A stretch of 64,000 nt of DNA, from NCBI RefSeq assembly GCF_022049065.2, contig NZ_CP095743.1, positions 2,743,001 through 2,807,000 of the forward strand, written 5' to 3'. This document shows, piece after piece, positions 31,045 through 41,290 of this stretch (positions are counted from its first letter, which is position 1; each line of letters opens with the position of its first letter). The notes beneath the pieces are model-generated. The model made no database searches and had not been told where the DNA came from. It was given only the letters and a program-made list of their open reading frames with translations. A program made the translations under genes and the position numbers. This DNA comes from Niallia sp. Man26 (GTDB taxonomy: Bacteria; Bacillota; Bacilli; Bacillales; Cytobacillaceae).

Positions 31045-31578
31045 ATGGAAAAAATGCTTGGAGAGGAAAGAAGAAGCTTTATACTATCCTTGCTTAAAGA
31101 AAATAACCGTCCTTTTACAGGCAGCGAGCTGTCACGGCTGACAAGTGTCAGCAGACAGATTATTGTCGGAGATATTACCTTGCTGAAGGCAAAAAATGAA
31201 CCGATTATCGCCACTAGTCAAGGATATTTGTATTTGCAGCAATCTAAACCAGAGCTGCATGAAAAAATCATTGCCTGCAACCACCCTCCCGAAAAAACAG
31301 AGGAAGAGTTAAATATCATAGTGGATTTTGGAGTAACAGTAAAAGATGTTAAAATCGAACATCCTGTTTACGGTGATTTAACTGCCTCCATCCTTGTGTC
31401 AAACCGGAAGGAAGTACAGCAATTTATGAAAAAGATTAAAAGCACAAATGCTGTCTATCTATCACAGCTGACGTCCGGCATTCATTTACACACATTAACA
31501 GCTCCTTCTAAAGAGGCGCTTATTGATGCCGAAACTGCATTGCGAAATGCCGGCTTCTTAATTGGACTAGAAGACTAA
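31045..31578 (+). CDS. nadR: NAD biosynthesis transcriptional repressor NadR/NiaR (YrxA)
   Basis: Nicotinic-acid-responsive repressor of NAD synthesis or niacin uptake genes. 177 residues: N-terminal HTH_11 winged helix (about 8-58, RPFTGSELSRLTSVSRQIIV), then the 3H domain (about 72-170) with its conserved histidines in HEKI, IEHPVYGDL and GIHLHTL, which bind metal and ligand. ATG follows GAAGGAGG. In B. subtilis it is paired with nifS and the nadBCA genes; here none is adjacent. Confidence 0.93.
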   Translation: MEKMLGEERRSFILSLLKENNRPFTGSELSRLTSVSRQIIVGDITLLKAKNEPIIATSQGYLYLQQSKPELHEKIIACNHPPEKTEEELNIIVDFGVTVKDVKIEHPVYGDLTASILVSNRKEVQQFMKKIKSTNAVYLSQLTSGIHLHTLTAPSKEALIDAETALRNAGFLIGLED

Positions 31579-31587
31579 TTTATTTAA

Positions 31588-31616
31588 AAAGGGAGCCCAA
31601 CAATTTTGGGCTCCTT
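31588..31616. terminator. bidirectional terminator between nadR and pheA
   Basis: Stem GGAGCCCAA/TTTGGGCTCC around 31591-31614 with A-rich and T-rich flanks; serves the convergent nadR and pheA genes. Confidence 0.82.
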
Positions 31617-32472
31617 AACTTTTTGCTCCTGCATAAAACGGGTATGATCCGAGCAGCTTTACATCACAGCCAATCGCTTCTAGTTCGGACATTGCACCAG
31701 GGATGAGGACATCATCAAGCTCCCGATCAATGTCAATAATAAAGAAGTAATTGCCAAGACCAGTCTTAGTAGGTCTTGATTCAATCTTAACTAAGTTCAG
31801 CTTGCGCCATGCGAATGCAGACAAGACTTGATGCAGAGCACCAGACTCATCGGCAGGAAGGGAGACCATTAAGCTAGTTTTATAGCCAAGATGAATGCAG
31901 TCAACCGGTTGAAAGGCAGTATCCTTTTTGGAAATAATGATAAAGCGTGTATGGTTATTATCAAAATCATGGATATTCCGTTTGACTATTTCAAGTCCAT
32001 ATTCAACTGCAGTCAATTCATTGCCGATTGATGCAGCAGCGAGGTTGGGATTTTCCTTTATGTATTGAGCTGCGGCTGCTGTTGATGTTGTATTTTCACA
32101 TCTGATTCCATTCCATTCAGCATGCAAAAACCGGTGACATTGGGCAATCGCATGGGAGTGACTGAATACAACCTCTGCATCTTTCCAACGGTCTTTAAAG
32201 TTTGGATGCACCATTAAATGCTGTTTAATTGGAACAGTAATTTCTCCTTTAATCGGAATGTCCACCTCATGAATTAAATAATCCAGCGTGATATTAACAG
32301 AGCCTTCTAATGTGTTCTCAACAGGCACAAGAGCAGCCTCTACTTCGCCTTTCATTACAGCATCCATACAATTCGGGATTGTCATATACGGAAGCTTCTC
32401 TGCATTTGGAAACATTTTATTTACTGCTATATTCGTAAATGTTGCTTTCGGTCCTAGATACCCTACTTTCAA
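31615..32472 (-). CDS. pheA: prephenate dehydratase
   Basis: Converts prephenate to phenylpyruvate in phenylalanine synthesis. 285 residues, as in B. subtilis. The catalytic domain (1-185) ends in the motif NHTRFIIISKK; the C-terminal ACT domain contains GALHQVLSAFAWRKLNLVKIESRP, the GALV and ESRP motifs for Phe feedback inhibition. The start is TTG at 32472 with GGAGGAG 7 nt upstream; a start nine codons earlier would run through that site. A hairpin lies between it and pheB. Confidence 0.95.
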   Translation of the reverse strand: MKVGYLGPKATFTNIAVNKMFPNAEKLPYMTIPNCMDAVMKGEVEAALVPVENTLEGSVNITLDYLIHEVDIPIKGEITVPIKQHLMVHPNFKDRWKDAEVVFSHSHAIAQCHRFLHAEWNGIRCENTTSTAAAAQYIKENPNLAAASIGNELTAVEYGLEIVKRNIHDFDNNHTRFIIISKKDTAFQPVDCIHLGYKTSLMVSLPADESGALHQVLSAFAWRKLNLVKIESRPTKTGLGNYFFIIDIDRELDDVLIPGAMSELEAIGCDVKLLGSYPFYAGAKS

Positions 32473-32550
32473 TTTCCTTCTCCTCCAACTTAAAAGCACT
32501 ATTTATGTATAATTCTGAATTCTCATTGTATAAATGCATCTTTTTTCAAA

Positions 32551-32577
32551 AAAGAAAAAGGGAGCAGATTATGCTCC
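32551..32577 (-). terminator. terminator-like hairpin between pheB and pheA
   Basis: Stem GGAGCA/TGCTCC (32561-32566 with 32572-32577) followed on the minus strand by CTTTTTCTTTTTT. It overlaps the pheB stop and lies about 80 bp before pheA. Confidence 0.7.
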
Positions 32578-33024
32578 TGAGCTTAAAACTTCCACTTTCT
32601 CGACAAACTCAAGCATTCGCAGTCTTTCGAGTAATGCATCAATGGATATTTCCATTTCAGCTGTATTTAAGGAAAGGGTCACATTTGCCCGTCCCTGCAG
32701 CGGTATAGTCTGATGGATTGTCAATACATTGCATCCTCCTGATGCAACAACATTCAACAGTTTAGAAAGCGTACCTGAACGATCCTCAATATAAAAGAAT
32801 AACGTAATCAGACGTTCCTTCACGACTGTATGAAAGGGGAAAATTGTATCTCTGTACTTATAAAAGGCACTTCTGCTTAAATCGACTTTTTGAACTGCAT
32901 CAAAAACAGATTCTGCCTTGCCCCGTTCCAGCAATTCCTTTGCTTCCAATGTTTTCTTCATCGCCTCTGAAAGAACATCCTCACGGACAAGAAAAAAACG
33001 CTGGTCCAACTTATTCTGTTTCAT
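32569..33024 (-). CDS. pheB: ACT domain-containing protein PheB
   Basis: 151 residues: N-terminal helical half with a resolvase-like turn ([20 protein letters not shown]) and a C-terminal ACT domain (about 75-148, [23 protein letters not shown]). PheB is conserved with pheA and obg; it is often labelled a chorismate-mutase-like or regulatory protein, but its role is not settled. I use ATG at 33024 ([18 protein letters not shown]), where the family begins; 17 upstream codons are open but lack a binding site. Confidence 0.88.
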   Translation of the reverse strand: MKQNKLDQRFFLVREDVLSEAMKKTLEAKELLERGKAESVFDAVQKVDLSRSAFYKYRDTIFPFHTVVKERLITLFFYIEDRSGTLSKLLNVVASGGCNVLTIHQTIPLQGRANVTLSLNTAEMEISIDALLERLRMLEFVEKVEVLSSGA

Positions 33025-33055
33025 TCGCTCAACCTCTCTTAAGCTAAAGGGAAAC

Positions 33056-33079
33056 CTCCATGGGAAGATTCCCATGGAG
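33056..33079 (-). repeat. 24-bp inverted repeat between obg and pheB
   Basis: Two 11-bp arms (33056-33066 with 33069-33079) around 2 nt, after the obg stop. On the minus strand it is followed by a mildly T-rich stretch GTTTCCCTTT, so it may be a weak terminator; it also runs into the region just upstream of pheB. Confidence 0.6.
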
Positions 33080-33118
33080 TCAGCAAATTTAGTTTATTAC
33101 ATAATCTTAAAGGAAAAA

Positions 33119-34426
<1,308 letters not shown>

Positions 34427-34472
34427 TTAGGCAGTATGCCTATGAATCGAAATACAAGTAATGTAGGGAATT

Positions 34473-35015
34473 TTATGGATGCTGCTTTATTAGCAGCTCT
34501 ATCGTTAATTCCTCATCTGAAATTTCACTGTTTTGCACGTAAAAACCATCTTGCAGCTCTTCCTGTAAAAAATGGATAAGCTGCTGTTTCTCTTCTATTA
34601 TTCCGCTAAAATCAAAAAACAATCGGGTTTCCGCCAATTGGGGCTCAATTGACACAGAAAGGTGATTATCGTGATATTTTTTAATGCTGCCATCCAAAAT
34701 GGAAAAAAATCGGCTTGTCCAGCCAGTCAATGCCAAGTCTTCTATGTATCGACACTTTTCATCATTCAGCACTTCGTATTCCAGACGGAATGAATAGTTT
34801 TCCCAATTGGAAGTCAGTATTTTTGTCGCAAAAGCAGGGATATCCAAATTGGACAATTTTGCTTCCTGCTGCGCTTCCAAAATAATATCATCAATAATCT
34901 CTTCCACGCGGTCTTTTTTGTTTAATGCCATATTTCCTTTAATCAATTGGATTTTATTCAGCCAATCATGGCGTACATGTCTCAAAAATTCGATTCTTTC
35001 CCAGTCTTTGTTCAT
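34473..35015 (-). CDS. spo0B: sporulation initiation phosphotransferase Spo0B
   Basis: Phosphorelay protein passing phosphate from Spo0F to Spo0A. 180 residues: a helical hairpin dimerisation domain with the phosphorylated histidine at His16 (RHDWLNKIQLIKGN), then a degenerate kinase-like C-terminal domain (about 70-175) without ATP-binding motifs. It is shorter at the N-terminus than B. subtilis Spo0B (His30). First gene of spo0B-obg-pheB-pheA. Confidence 0.92.
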   Translation of the reverse strand: MNKDWERIEFLRHVRHDWLNKIQLIKGNMALNKKDRVEEIIDDIILEAQQEAKLSNLDIPAFATKILTSNWENYSFRLEYEVLNDEKCRYIEDLALTGWTSRFFSILDGSIKKYHDNHLSVSIEPQLAETRLFFDFSGIIEEKQQLIHFLQEELQDGFYVQNSEISDEELTIELLIKQHP

Positions 35016-35065
35016 TATCGTACTCCTACACGGTTATTTAGTGTCAGAAGACTTTCTCGTATGTA

Positions 35066-35074
35066 AGTATAACA
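35066..35074 (-). promoter_or_regulatory. candidate extended -10 promoter of spo0B
   Basis: Minus-strand TGTTATACT (35074-35066) fits an extended -10 (TGnTATACT), about 50 bp before the spo0B start. The -35 (TTACGT at 17 nt) is poor. Confidence 0.45.
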
Positions 35075-35123
35075 AAAAATGAAACGACACGTAAAAATAT
35101 AGCAAAAAAATGCAAATCTTTTC

Positions 35124-35173
35124 TTTCAGCACTTAGACAGAGAGCATAAATGCTGTCTGTCTAAGTGCTGAAA
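35124..35173. repeat. 50-bp inverted repeat with 17-bp perfect arms between rpmA and spo0B
   Basis: Arms 35124-35140 and 35157-35173 pair perfectly. The loop holds a second stem, AGCAT/ATGCT (35043 offset: 35143-35147 with 35150-35154). It lies after the rpmA terminator and upstream of the spo0B promoter region, with no T run directly after it. Confidence 0.85.
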
Positions 35174-35180
35174 TAGAATG

Positions 35181-35217
35181 AAAAAATAAAAGACTGACTC
35201 CAAAAGAGCCAGCCTTT
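35181..35217 (-). terminator. terminator of the rplU-prp-rpmA operon
   Basis: Stem AGGCTGGCTC/GAGTCAGTCT (35191-35200 with 35206-35215, one G-T pair) followed by a T-rich tail on the minus strand. Confidence 0.85.
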
Positions 35218-35228
35218 TCATAAGAAAC

Positions 35229-35531
<303 letters not shown>

Positions 35532-35535
35532 CTAT

Positions 35536-35868
35536 TTAATTATATTTGATAGCAACATGCTTGCCATAATCACGTTCAATCGTTTCTAAGGAAACAACCA
35601 TACCCTCTAAAAGAAGCTGAATTCTTTCTCGGGTATCTTCCGCGATATGTGCAGGTATGCTGCAGCTCAAAAATCCGCCATCTTTGCCTTGCTCAATATC
35701 AGGTGTAATGCCTGTAATGGAGATTACAGCATTAATCGCTCCAATGGAGACAGCTGAGACTCCAGCGCAGACAATATCATTCCCGTGATTAGCAAACAAG
35801 GCATGACCGCTTATCGTAAATGATTCAATCAAGCCTGAATCTGTTTTGTTAATCGTAATATCGATCAT
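35536..35868 (-). CDS. prp: ribosomal processing cysteine protease Prp (YsxB)
   Basis: Cysteine protease that cuts the N-terminal extension from L27. 110 residues; the catalytic pair is visible as His22 (SGHALF) and Cys34 (DIVCAGVSAV). It lies between rplU and rpmA, the conserved position, with short gaps on both sides, so enzyme and substrate are made from one mRNA. Confidence 0.95.
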   Translation of the reverse strand: MIDITINKTDSGLIESFTISGHALFANHGNDIVCAGVSAVSIGAINAVISITGITPDIEQGKDGGFLSCSIPAHIAEDTRERIQLLLEGMVVSLETIERDYGKHVAIKYN

Positions 35869-35877
35869 ACAAACACC

Positions 35878-36186
35878 TTACGCGTTGATTTTTTCGATAA
35901 CAACTTTAGTGTACGGTTGACGATGACCTTGCTTTTTATGATAGTTTTTCTTCGCTTTGTATTTGAAAACGATGATTTTCTTTTGACGGCCTTGTTTTTC
36001 AACTTTAGCTGTAACAGTAGCTCCTTCAACAACTGGGCTTCCTACTTTTACATTTTCTCCGCCAACGAAAAGAACACGGTCGAAAGTAACTGTCTCACCA
36101 GCTTCACTGTTTAATTTCTCAATGTAGATAGCTTGACCTTCTTCAACTTTGATTTGCTTTCCGCCTGTTTCAATAATTGCGTACAT
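35878..36186 (-). CDS. rplU: 50S ribosomal protein L21
   Basis: Ribosomal large-subunit protein binding 23S rRNA. 102 residues, the standard length, starting [18 protein letters not shown] and ending in the basic [22 protein letters not shown]. The start is ATG at 36186 behind AAGGAGGTG; the longer open frame upstream is leader. First gene of rplU-prp-rpmA. Confidence 0.97.
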   Translation of the reverse strand: MYAIIETGGKQIKVEEGQAIYIEKLNSEAGETVTFDRVLFVGGENVKVGSPVVEGATVTAKVEKQGRQKKIIVFKYKAKKNYHKKQGHRQPYTKVVIEKINA

Positions 36187-36306
36187 TAAACTGCACCTCC
36201 TTGTTAGACTAAGACTCGCCAATCACAGGCGCTTTGTATGAACAAAGTCTTATGTATACCTGTTCCGAGCGGTTGTAGCGTAGCGGGTGCTACAAACAAC
36301 ATTAAA
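36187..36306 (-). promoter_or_regulatory. rplU 5' leader (L21 leader type)
   Basis: The 120-nt untranslated leader contains a strong hairpin on the minus strand, TGTAGC-rich arms around 36264-36290 (GTAGCACCCGCTACGCTAC), and a second pairing region near 36212-36246. This is the position and general shape of the L21 leader that autoregulates rplU operons in Bacillus. Assignment is by position and partial pairing only. Confidence 0.6.
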
Positions 36307-36335
36307 ATACTATCATGATTTTTGGATACTGTCAA
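36307..36335 (-). promoter_or_regulatory. sigma-A promoter of rplU-prp-rpmA
   Basis: -35 TTGACA (36335-36330), 17-nt spacer, -10 TAGTAT (36312-36307) on the minus strand. Confidence 0.8.
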
Positions 36336-36359
36336 TCAATCGTTTTTGTTTCTAGCTCT

Positions 36360-37805
36360 CTATTTTTTGGGACCGATATACTTAATATGATAATGAGGAA
36401 GAGCGAAGGCTTCTTCGACCAAGTGTATATGAAGGCCGATTGCTTCTTCCAAACGCTTTAAATGGACATTGTTCTCTCCTGCAAACACGTTGATAACCTC
36501 GGCTCCTGCTTGAATCTCAACCATTTCATGGTCACTTCTTTGATATTCCCATAATTCACGCTCAAGCTTAAATGCCACACTTTCTGCACTCATGACAGAG
36601 CCTGTACCATCACAGACTGGACATTTAGTCTTAACTGCTTCCGCTAATGGAATGATTGTTTTTTTGCGGGTGATTTGTAGTATGCCAAGCTCTGTAAAGC
36701 CGACCACACGCGTTTGTCTGCTATCCTTCTGCAGCTCATTTTTGATGATTTCTTCAATTTTCTTTTGGTTTTCCTTTGGCATATCAATAAAATCTATTAA
36801 GATAATCCCTGAAAGATCCCTGATTTTCAGCTGTCTTGCCGCTTCTATTGCAGCAAAACGGTTTGCCTCAAAAGCCGTCTGCTCTAAATCATGCTTACCT
36901 TCAAATTTACCTGTATTGACATCTATAACTGTCGCTGCCTCTGTTTCATCAATAATAAGATAGGCACCTTTATCAAGCCATACAACTCTCTTCAGGGCAT
37001 CTTGAATATCTTTGTCCACGTGAAAGGCAGAAAATAAACTTTCTTTATCAGCATGATAGTGGAACTTTAAGTGGGGAAATGCAGTGCTCCATGCTTTTGC
37101 TTCTTCTGGAACATCTACAAACACCTCTCCAGATTCCATCTGCTCAAAAATCCGAAACAGCTCTTTTGTAAAATCATCCTTTTCTAACAGCAATGCCGGC
37201 CTTTTTGTGCTGGCAGCTTTCTGCATTAAGCGGAGATGCTCCTGTCGTAGACTATCAACTTCTGCTGCAAGCTGGTCTTCTAGCATATCAGCAGCACTTG
37301 TTCGGAAAATGAGACCTTCTGGTGCTGATGTCAGTTTTTTGCCAATTGCCCGCATTTGCTTTTGCTTTTTGGGGTCAGCGATTTTTTTTGAAACAGCTAT
37401 GTAACGTCCTTGCGGCATATAAACAAGGTTTTCCTTCTGCAGTTCAATGATGCCTGTCAGCTTCGGCCCCTTCGTACCAGTCGCATCTTTGACAACTTGA
37501 ACGAGCAGCTTTTCACCCTGTTTCACATATGCGGAGATGCTCCTGCCTTTTTTATCTTCTAATGCCCTATCGTCCGCAGAATAGGAGCTGAGCTTATCCT
37601 TTTGCAAATAGCAATTTTTTTCTTCTCCAATATCGACAAATGCAGCATTCATGCCAGGTATAACCTTTGTTACGAAGCCCGCATAAATATTGCCAACAGC
37701 TGACTTTTGCTGGGGCTGCTGAATATACAATCTTTCTAGTCTAGTATCAAGGAGATAAGCAAATCGCTTTTCCCTCGTTTTCATATTCACTAACACCTTT
37801 TTCAA
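36360..37805 (-). CDS. rng: ribonuclease G/E family endoribonuclease
   Basis: Single-strand endoribonuclease for rRNA or mRNA processing; 481 residues. An S1 domain (about 38-110) with GNIYAGFVTKVIPGMNAAFVDIG is followed by the catalytic region. The two metal-binding aspartates sit in VIDVNTGKF and LIDFIDMP, and the zinc-link cysteines in CPVCDGTG. Start TTG at 37805 gives MKKVLVNMKTREKRF, the family N-terminus, with AAAGGATGA upstream. B. subtilis 168 lacks this enzyme; many other Bacillaceae carry it here, between spoIVFB and rplU. Confidence 0.93.
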   Translation of the reverse strand: MKKVLVNMKTREKRFAYLLDTRLERLYIQQPQQKSAVGNIYAGFVTKVIPGMNAAFVDIGEEKNCYLQKDKLSSYSADDRALEDKKGRSISAYVKQGEKLLVQVVKDATGTKGPKLTGIIELQKENLVYMPQGRYIAVSKKIADPKKQKQMRAIGKKLTSAPEGLIFRTSAADMLEDQLAAEVDSLRQEHLRLMQKAASTKRPALLLEKDDFTKELFRIFEQMESGEVFVDVPEEAKAWSTAFPHLKFHYHADKESLFSAFHVDKDIQDALKRVVWLDKGAYLIIDETEAATVIDVNTGKFEGKHDLEQTAFEANRFAAIEAARQLKIRDLSGIILIDFIDMPKENQKKIEEIIKNELQKDSRQTRVVGFTELGILQITRKKTIIPLAEAVKTKCPVCDGTGSVMSAESVAFKLERELWEYQRSDHEMVEIQAGAEVINVFAGENNVHLKRLEEAIGLHIHLVEEAFALPHYHIKYIGPKK

Positions 37806-37871
37806 TACATTCATCCTTTTTTCCCATGATTCTTCTATTGTACCTGAAATAGCTAGATGAAAGGAAGCAGC

Positions 37872-37909
37872 ATAAAGAGATGTCTGGATTGTACCAGACA
37901 TCTCTTTAT
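37872..37909 (-). terminator. terminator of spoIVFAB
   Basis: A 16-bp stem (37872-37887 with 37894-37909) and 6-nt loop, touching the spoIVFB stop codon; moderately T-rich on the minus strand. Confidence 0.8.
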
Positions 37910-38770
37910 TTACCGGTAGAGCAAATCCCCGATTTTTGCCGTAACTAGCTTTTCTGCAAAATAAGCATGAAGCACTTCATTCTCATCTAAGGAGTGACTC
38001 ACCTTGCCTTTTTTCAGAATAATCGGATGCTTGCAGCCGCGATGGAACCGTTCTAGCACATGAAATACTAGCTCCTCTTCCTTCACCTCTATCGGCATTA
38101 GCTTTCTAAGTTCATTTGTCTTGCCATAATATCTCTCCAGCAGAAACCGCAAGAATATATAGCGTCTTTGCTTCCATTCATAAAAAATAGAAAACCACAG
38201 AAACAAAAGGATGATCCAGGCATTAAGATTGACGGGCATAAATAAAAGGACGCAAACTAAAAACAGCATAGTGCCTGTAAGAGATAAAAGCAGCGTCCAT
38301 TTATGAGCAGCAGGAAATGACTTCTTTAAAGATAAGAACAAAAACAGGATTTTCCCTCCGTCCAAAGGCCAGATCGGCAGCAAATTAAAACAGAAAATCA
38401 TCAAGTTAAATTCTAGAAAGCTGTCAAAAAGATATTCAGACATTAAGCCTTGTTCATGAAGCAAATAACCTAAACCTACCATCCATATATGCTGGATTGG
38501 ACCTGCTGCTGTAACGATTGCTTCCTCCTTCAACGGTCTGTTTCCATGCTCATCCATTTCTGCCACACCGCCAAAGGGGAGCAGGGCAATCCGTTTAATT
38601 CTCCAAGAGAAGGATGCAGCCGCCATTGCGTGTCCTAGTTCATGAACTAAAATGATGAACAGCAGCAAACATAATTCATAAAAATGGGCAGTTATGACGC
38701 CTATGCCAATAACAGCCCATAAGAATGGATGTATATAAATGGATTGAAATACTCGGAGGTACTTATTCAA
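37910..38770 (-). CDS. spoIVFB: stage IV sporulation protein FB, intramembrane pro-sigma-K protease
   Basis: Site-2-type metalloprotease that cleaves pro-sigma-K in the outer forespore membrane. 286 residues, about six helices. The zinc motif HELGH is at residues 43-47, and the third ligand is the Asp of NLLPIWPLDGGK; a CBS-like C-terminal domain follows (about 215-286). The start is TTG at 38770 (MNKYLRVFQ), because it places HELGH exactly where B. subtilis has it and GGTGA lies upstream. It overlaps spoIVFA by 8 bp. Confidence 0.95.
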   Translation of the reverse strand: MNKYLRVFQSIYIHPFLWAVIGIGVITAHFYELCLLLFIILVHELGHAMAAASFSWRIKRIALLPFGGVAEMDEHGNRPLKEEAIVTAAGPIQHIWMVGLGYLLHEQGLMSEYLFDSFLEFNLMIFCFNLLPIWPLDGGKILFLFLSLKKSFPAAHKWTLLLSLTGTMLFLVCVLLFMPVNLNAWIILLFLWFSIFYEWKQRRYIFLRFLLERYYGKTNELRKLMPIEVKEEELVFHVLERFHRGCKHPIILKKGKVSHSLDENEVLHAYFAEKLVTAKIGDLLYR

Positions 38771-39539
38771 ACTCAATCACCTGAATAGGATCGATAAAAT
38801 CATTGTCTTTTTTAATCGCAAAGTAGAACAAGCCTAATGTCTCATTTGTTCCATACCCGGAAGCTAACCCAACCTTGCTCCCCTTTTTGACAGATTGATA
38901 AATATTCACATCAACTTCTTCTAAGTTTCCATACCATGACTCACTTTTGTCACTATGCTGTATAACCACGGTGTTTCCGAACCCCTCTTTCTCGCCGATA
39001 AAAGTAACTGTTCCTTCATTCAAAGCCTGAACGCTTGTGTCAATGCCTGTTTCAATTGCCACTCTCTGCCCTGTGTCAGCAAAGTCCTCTAGGATTTTCC
39101 CAGACGCCGACAAGGCATACTGCTGTAATTGTTCTTCTCCAGTTGAGTCATCCTCTGCAGTTGACGGTAAAAAAGCAAGCGGCTTTCCAAACTGATCCTC
39201 ATACCAATTAGAAACAAACGCAAAATTAAACTCCTGATTCATTGCTTGTCTTATTGATGTTTCAGCTTTTTGAAAGGCAGGAGATTGATTCCTCACGACA
39301 ATTGCCACTATTAAAAACAGGACAGCAGCACCGAGGATTTTTAATAAAAATAAGTCCTTCCGAAACAGCGGATGAAAATCATCCTCTTTTTTATCGTTTT
39401 CAAAATAGAAAGTATTGTGGTCGCCAGATTCCTCCTCATCATTCCAAAGAACCCTTCTCTCCACATTTTTCTGCATTCTCTCTCGTTCTTTCTTTCTCTT
39501 TTCGATTCTTCTTCGGATTTCATCTGCCCGTGAACTCAC
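38763..39539 (-). CDS. spoIVFA: stage IV sporulation protein FA
   Basis: Scaffold and inhibitor of SpoIVFB in the outer forespore membrane. 258 residues: basic charged cytoplasmic N-terminus (1-70), one membrane helix (about 75-95), then a LytM/M23-like domain (about 160-255) with LNEGTVTFIGEKEGFGNTVVIQH; the zinc histidines of active M23 enzymes are not evident. GTG start at 39539 behind GGGAGGAAAG. Upstream, 39540-39781 shows only the divergent dedA promoter region. Confidence 0.92.
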   Translation of the reverse strand: MSSRADEIRRRIEKRKKERERMQKNVERRVLWNDEEESGDHNTFYFENDKKEDDFHPLFRKDLFLLKILGAAVLFLIVAIVVRNQSPAFQKAETSIRQAMNQEFNFAFVSNWYEDQFGKPLAFLPSTAEDDSTGEEQLQQYALSASGKILEDFADTGQRVAIETGIDTSVQALNEGTVTFIGEKEGFGNTVVIQHSDKSESWYGNLEEVDVNIYQSVKKGSKVGLASGYGTNETLGLFYFAIKKDNDFIDPIQVIEFE

Positions 39540-39781
39540 AAATCTTTCCTCCCTAACACTTGTCCTAATACTCCCATTCTATGAAAAGGCTGAACAGAGT
39601 ATGACAGGACAATCATAATTTTCTTTAGCTAAAATCATGAAGTTATCTGTTAATGTTGGCATTATCACAAGCAATTTTGTTATTATTAATGTAACTGTTT
39701 ATGGAATTCAATGGCTAAGGCAAGCGATTCGTAAGTGTCTTACGTCAATTTACATAATCGTTAATTAGAAGGAGGTCTTTC

Positions 39782-40393
39782 ATGGACAATTGGATTACAC
39801 ACACAATGGAGGAATTTGGTTACATCGGGATACTATTACTAATAACTTTGGAAAATATCTTTCCTCCAATTCCGTCCGAAATTATTCTGACATTCGGTGG
39901 TTTCATGACAACCTATACAGATATGACAGTATTAGGAGTTGTTGCAGTCTCCACAATCGGTTCCGTGCTTGGTGCTGTTATTCTTTATTGGGTTGGAACA
40001 CTATTAAACATGGAAAAGATAGAGAGTATAGTAGATAAATGGGGACATATTATAAGACTGACAAAAGAAGACGTACATAAAGCAAACGGCTGGTTTGAAA
40101 AATACGGGTATTGGACTGTCTTTTTCTGCCGTTTTATCCCGCTGATTAGAAGCTTGATTTCTTTGCCGGCAGGAATGGCAAAAATGAACTTCGCCATCTT
40201 CCTTGTGTTGACTTCCCTCGGTACACTGATATGGAACTTTGTGCTGATTCGAATCGGAGCTGCTGTAGGTGATTCATGGGAAACAATTGTCGGCTATATG
40301 GACATTTACTCGAACATCATTTATGCCATTATTGCGATTGCCATCATTGCTTTCCTATTCTTGTATATTCGCAAACGCCTTGTAAAATCATAA
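39782..40393 (+). CDS. DedA/VTT-family membrane protein
   Basis: 203-residue polytopic membrane protein with the DedA (SNARE-associated/VTT) signature: ENIFPPIPSEIILTFGGF near the start and FFCRFIPLIRSLISLPAGMAKM in the middle, then two C-terminal helices. Family members act in lipid flipping (undecaprenyl phosphate or phosphatidylethanolamine) and membrane homeostasis. It resembles the B. subtilis YngC/YkoX group in size. ATG follows AGAAGGAGG. A G+C-rich hairpin (40404-40427) follows the stop. Confidence 0.88.
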   Translation: MDNWITHTMEEFGYIGILLLITLENIFPPIPSEIILTFGGFMTTYTDMTVLGVVAVSTIGSVLGAVILYWVGTLLNMEKIESIVDKWGHIIRLTKEDVHKANGWFEKYGYWTVFFCRFIPLIRSLISLPAGMAKMNFAIFLVLTSLGTLIWNFVLIRIGAAVGDSWETIVGYMDIYSNIIYAIIAIAIIAFLFLYIRKRLVKS

Positions 40394-40403
40394 GAAAGCA
40401 ACA

Positions 40404-40427
40404 GCCCCCTAAGTAATAATAGGGGGC
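40404..40427 (+). terminator. hairpin after the DedA-family gene
   Basis: Stem GCCCCCTA/TAGGGGGC (40404-40411 with 40420-40427). No T run follows, so termination is uncertain. Confidence 0.5.
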
Positions 40428-40469
40428 AAGATTCATCCATTTAATTACATACTTTAGAGGAGGAATAGC

Positions 40470-40841
40470 ATGGAGGTTTTCGCCGAATATTTAGCAAATA
40501 TTGATAACCCGCAGCATCGGGAGCGCACAGAAGAAGTATTAAATTGGGTAGGAGAAAAATATCCAAATTTAGTGCCCAAAGTAGCATGGAAGCAGCCGAT
40601 GTTTACGGATCATGAAACATTTATAATCGGCTTCAGCATTGCAAAGCATCATATGGCGGTAGCTCCTGAAAAGGTTGTTATCGAGCGGTTTACAAACGAC
40701 ATTAAAGAGTCTGGCTATGATCACACAAACCAATTAATACGCATGAAGTGGGATAGTCCAGTTGATTACTCATTGCTTGAAAAACTAATTGAATTTAATA
40801 TTGCTGATAAAGCGGACTGCACAACTTTTTGGCGGAAATAA
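40470..40841 (+). CDS. fra: frataxin-like iron chaperone Fra (YdhG, DUF1801)
   Basis: 123-residue cytoplasmic protein closely resembling B. subtilis YdhG/Fra, which binds iron and supplies it to Fe-S cluster and haem assembly. Recognisable stretches: [44 protein letters not shown] and the ending [12 protein letters not shown] follows AGAGGAGG. Single gene between the DedA-family and DUF3892 genes. Confidence 0.88.
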   Translation: MEVFAEYLANIDNPQHRERTEEVLNWVGEKYPNLVPKVAWKQPMFTDHETFIIGFSIAKHHMAVAPEKVVIERFTNDIKESGYDHTNQLIRMKWDSPVDYSLLEKLIEFNIADKADCTTFWRK

Positions 40842-40942
40842 TGAAACAGCTTTGAGTAAAGCTGTTTTTATTTTGCTCTTATTCGGATTCATAAAACGAT
40901 AGCTTGAAGGTCATAATAATAGAATGTTTTGGAGGTGGGTTA

Positions 40943-41257
40943 ATGGATAAAAAAGACTTTCAACAAATTTATAAAGAATATAAACACCAAGGAGAAGAAC
41001 AAGCCCAATTAGAAGTTGTTGAAGAGATTAATGCGGGAGTAGAACAAATAGTAGCTGTTCGGAAGAATGACGATGATGATATTATCGCTTTTAAAACAAG
41101 CAGCGGAAGAGAATTAGATTACCTTACTGCTCTGGGTGAAGCAAAAGCAGGAAAGTTAGCTCACGTCGACGTGTTTCATAAGTATGGCAGGGATATTATA
41201 CGCAGTGAACCTGATGGTATTAAGGAAAATAATTTAGATCAATTACCTTCCTTTTAA
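40943..41257 (+). CDS. DUF3892 domain-containing protein
   Basis: 104-residue hydrophilic protein. The C-terminal half is the DUF3892 domain: IVAVRKNDDDDIIAFKTSSGRELDY, then AKAGKLAHVDVFHKYGRDIIRSEPDGI. Function unknown. I use the ATG at 40943 because GGAGGTGGG precedes it; an upstream in-frame start would read through that site. Convergent with minD. Confidence 0.82.
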   Translation: MDKKDFQQIYKEYKHQGEEQAQLEVVEEINAGVEQIVAVRKNDDDDIIAFKTSSGRELDYLTALGEAKAGKLAHVDVFHKYGRDIIRSEPDGIKENNLDQLPSF

Positions 41258-41290
41258 CAGCTGATGATTGTAAGTTGCTATTGTCTAAAT

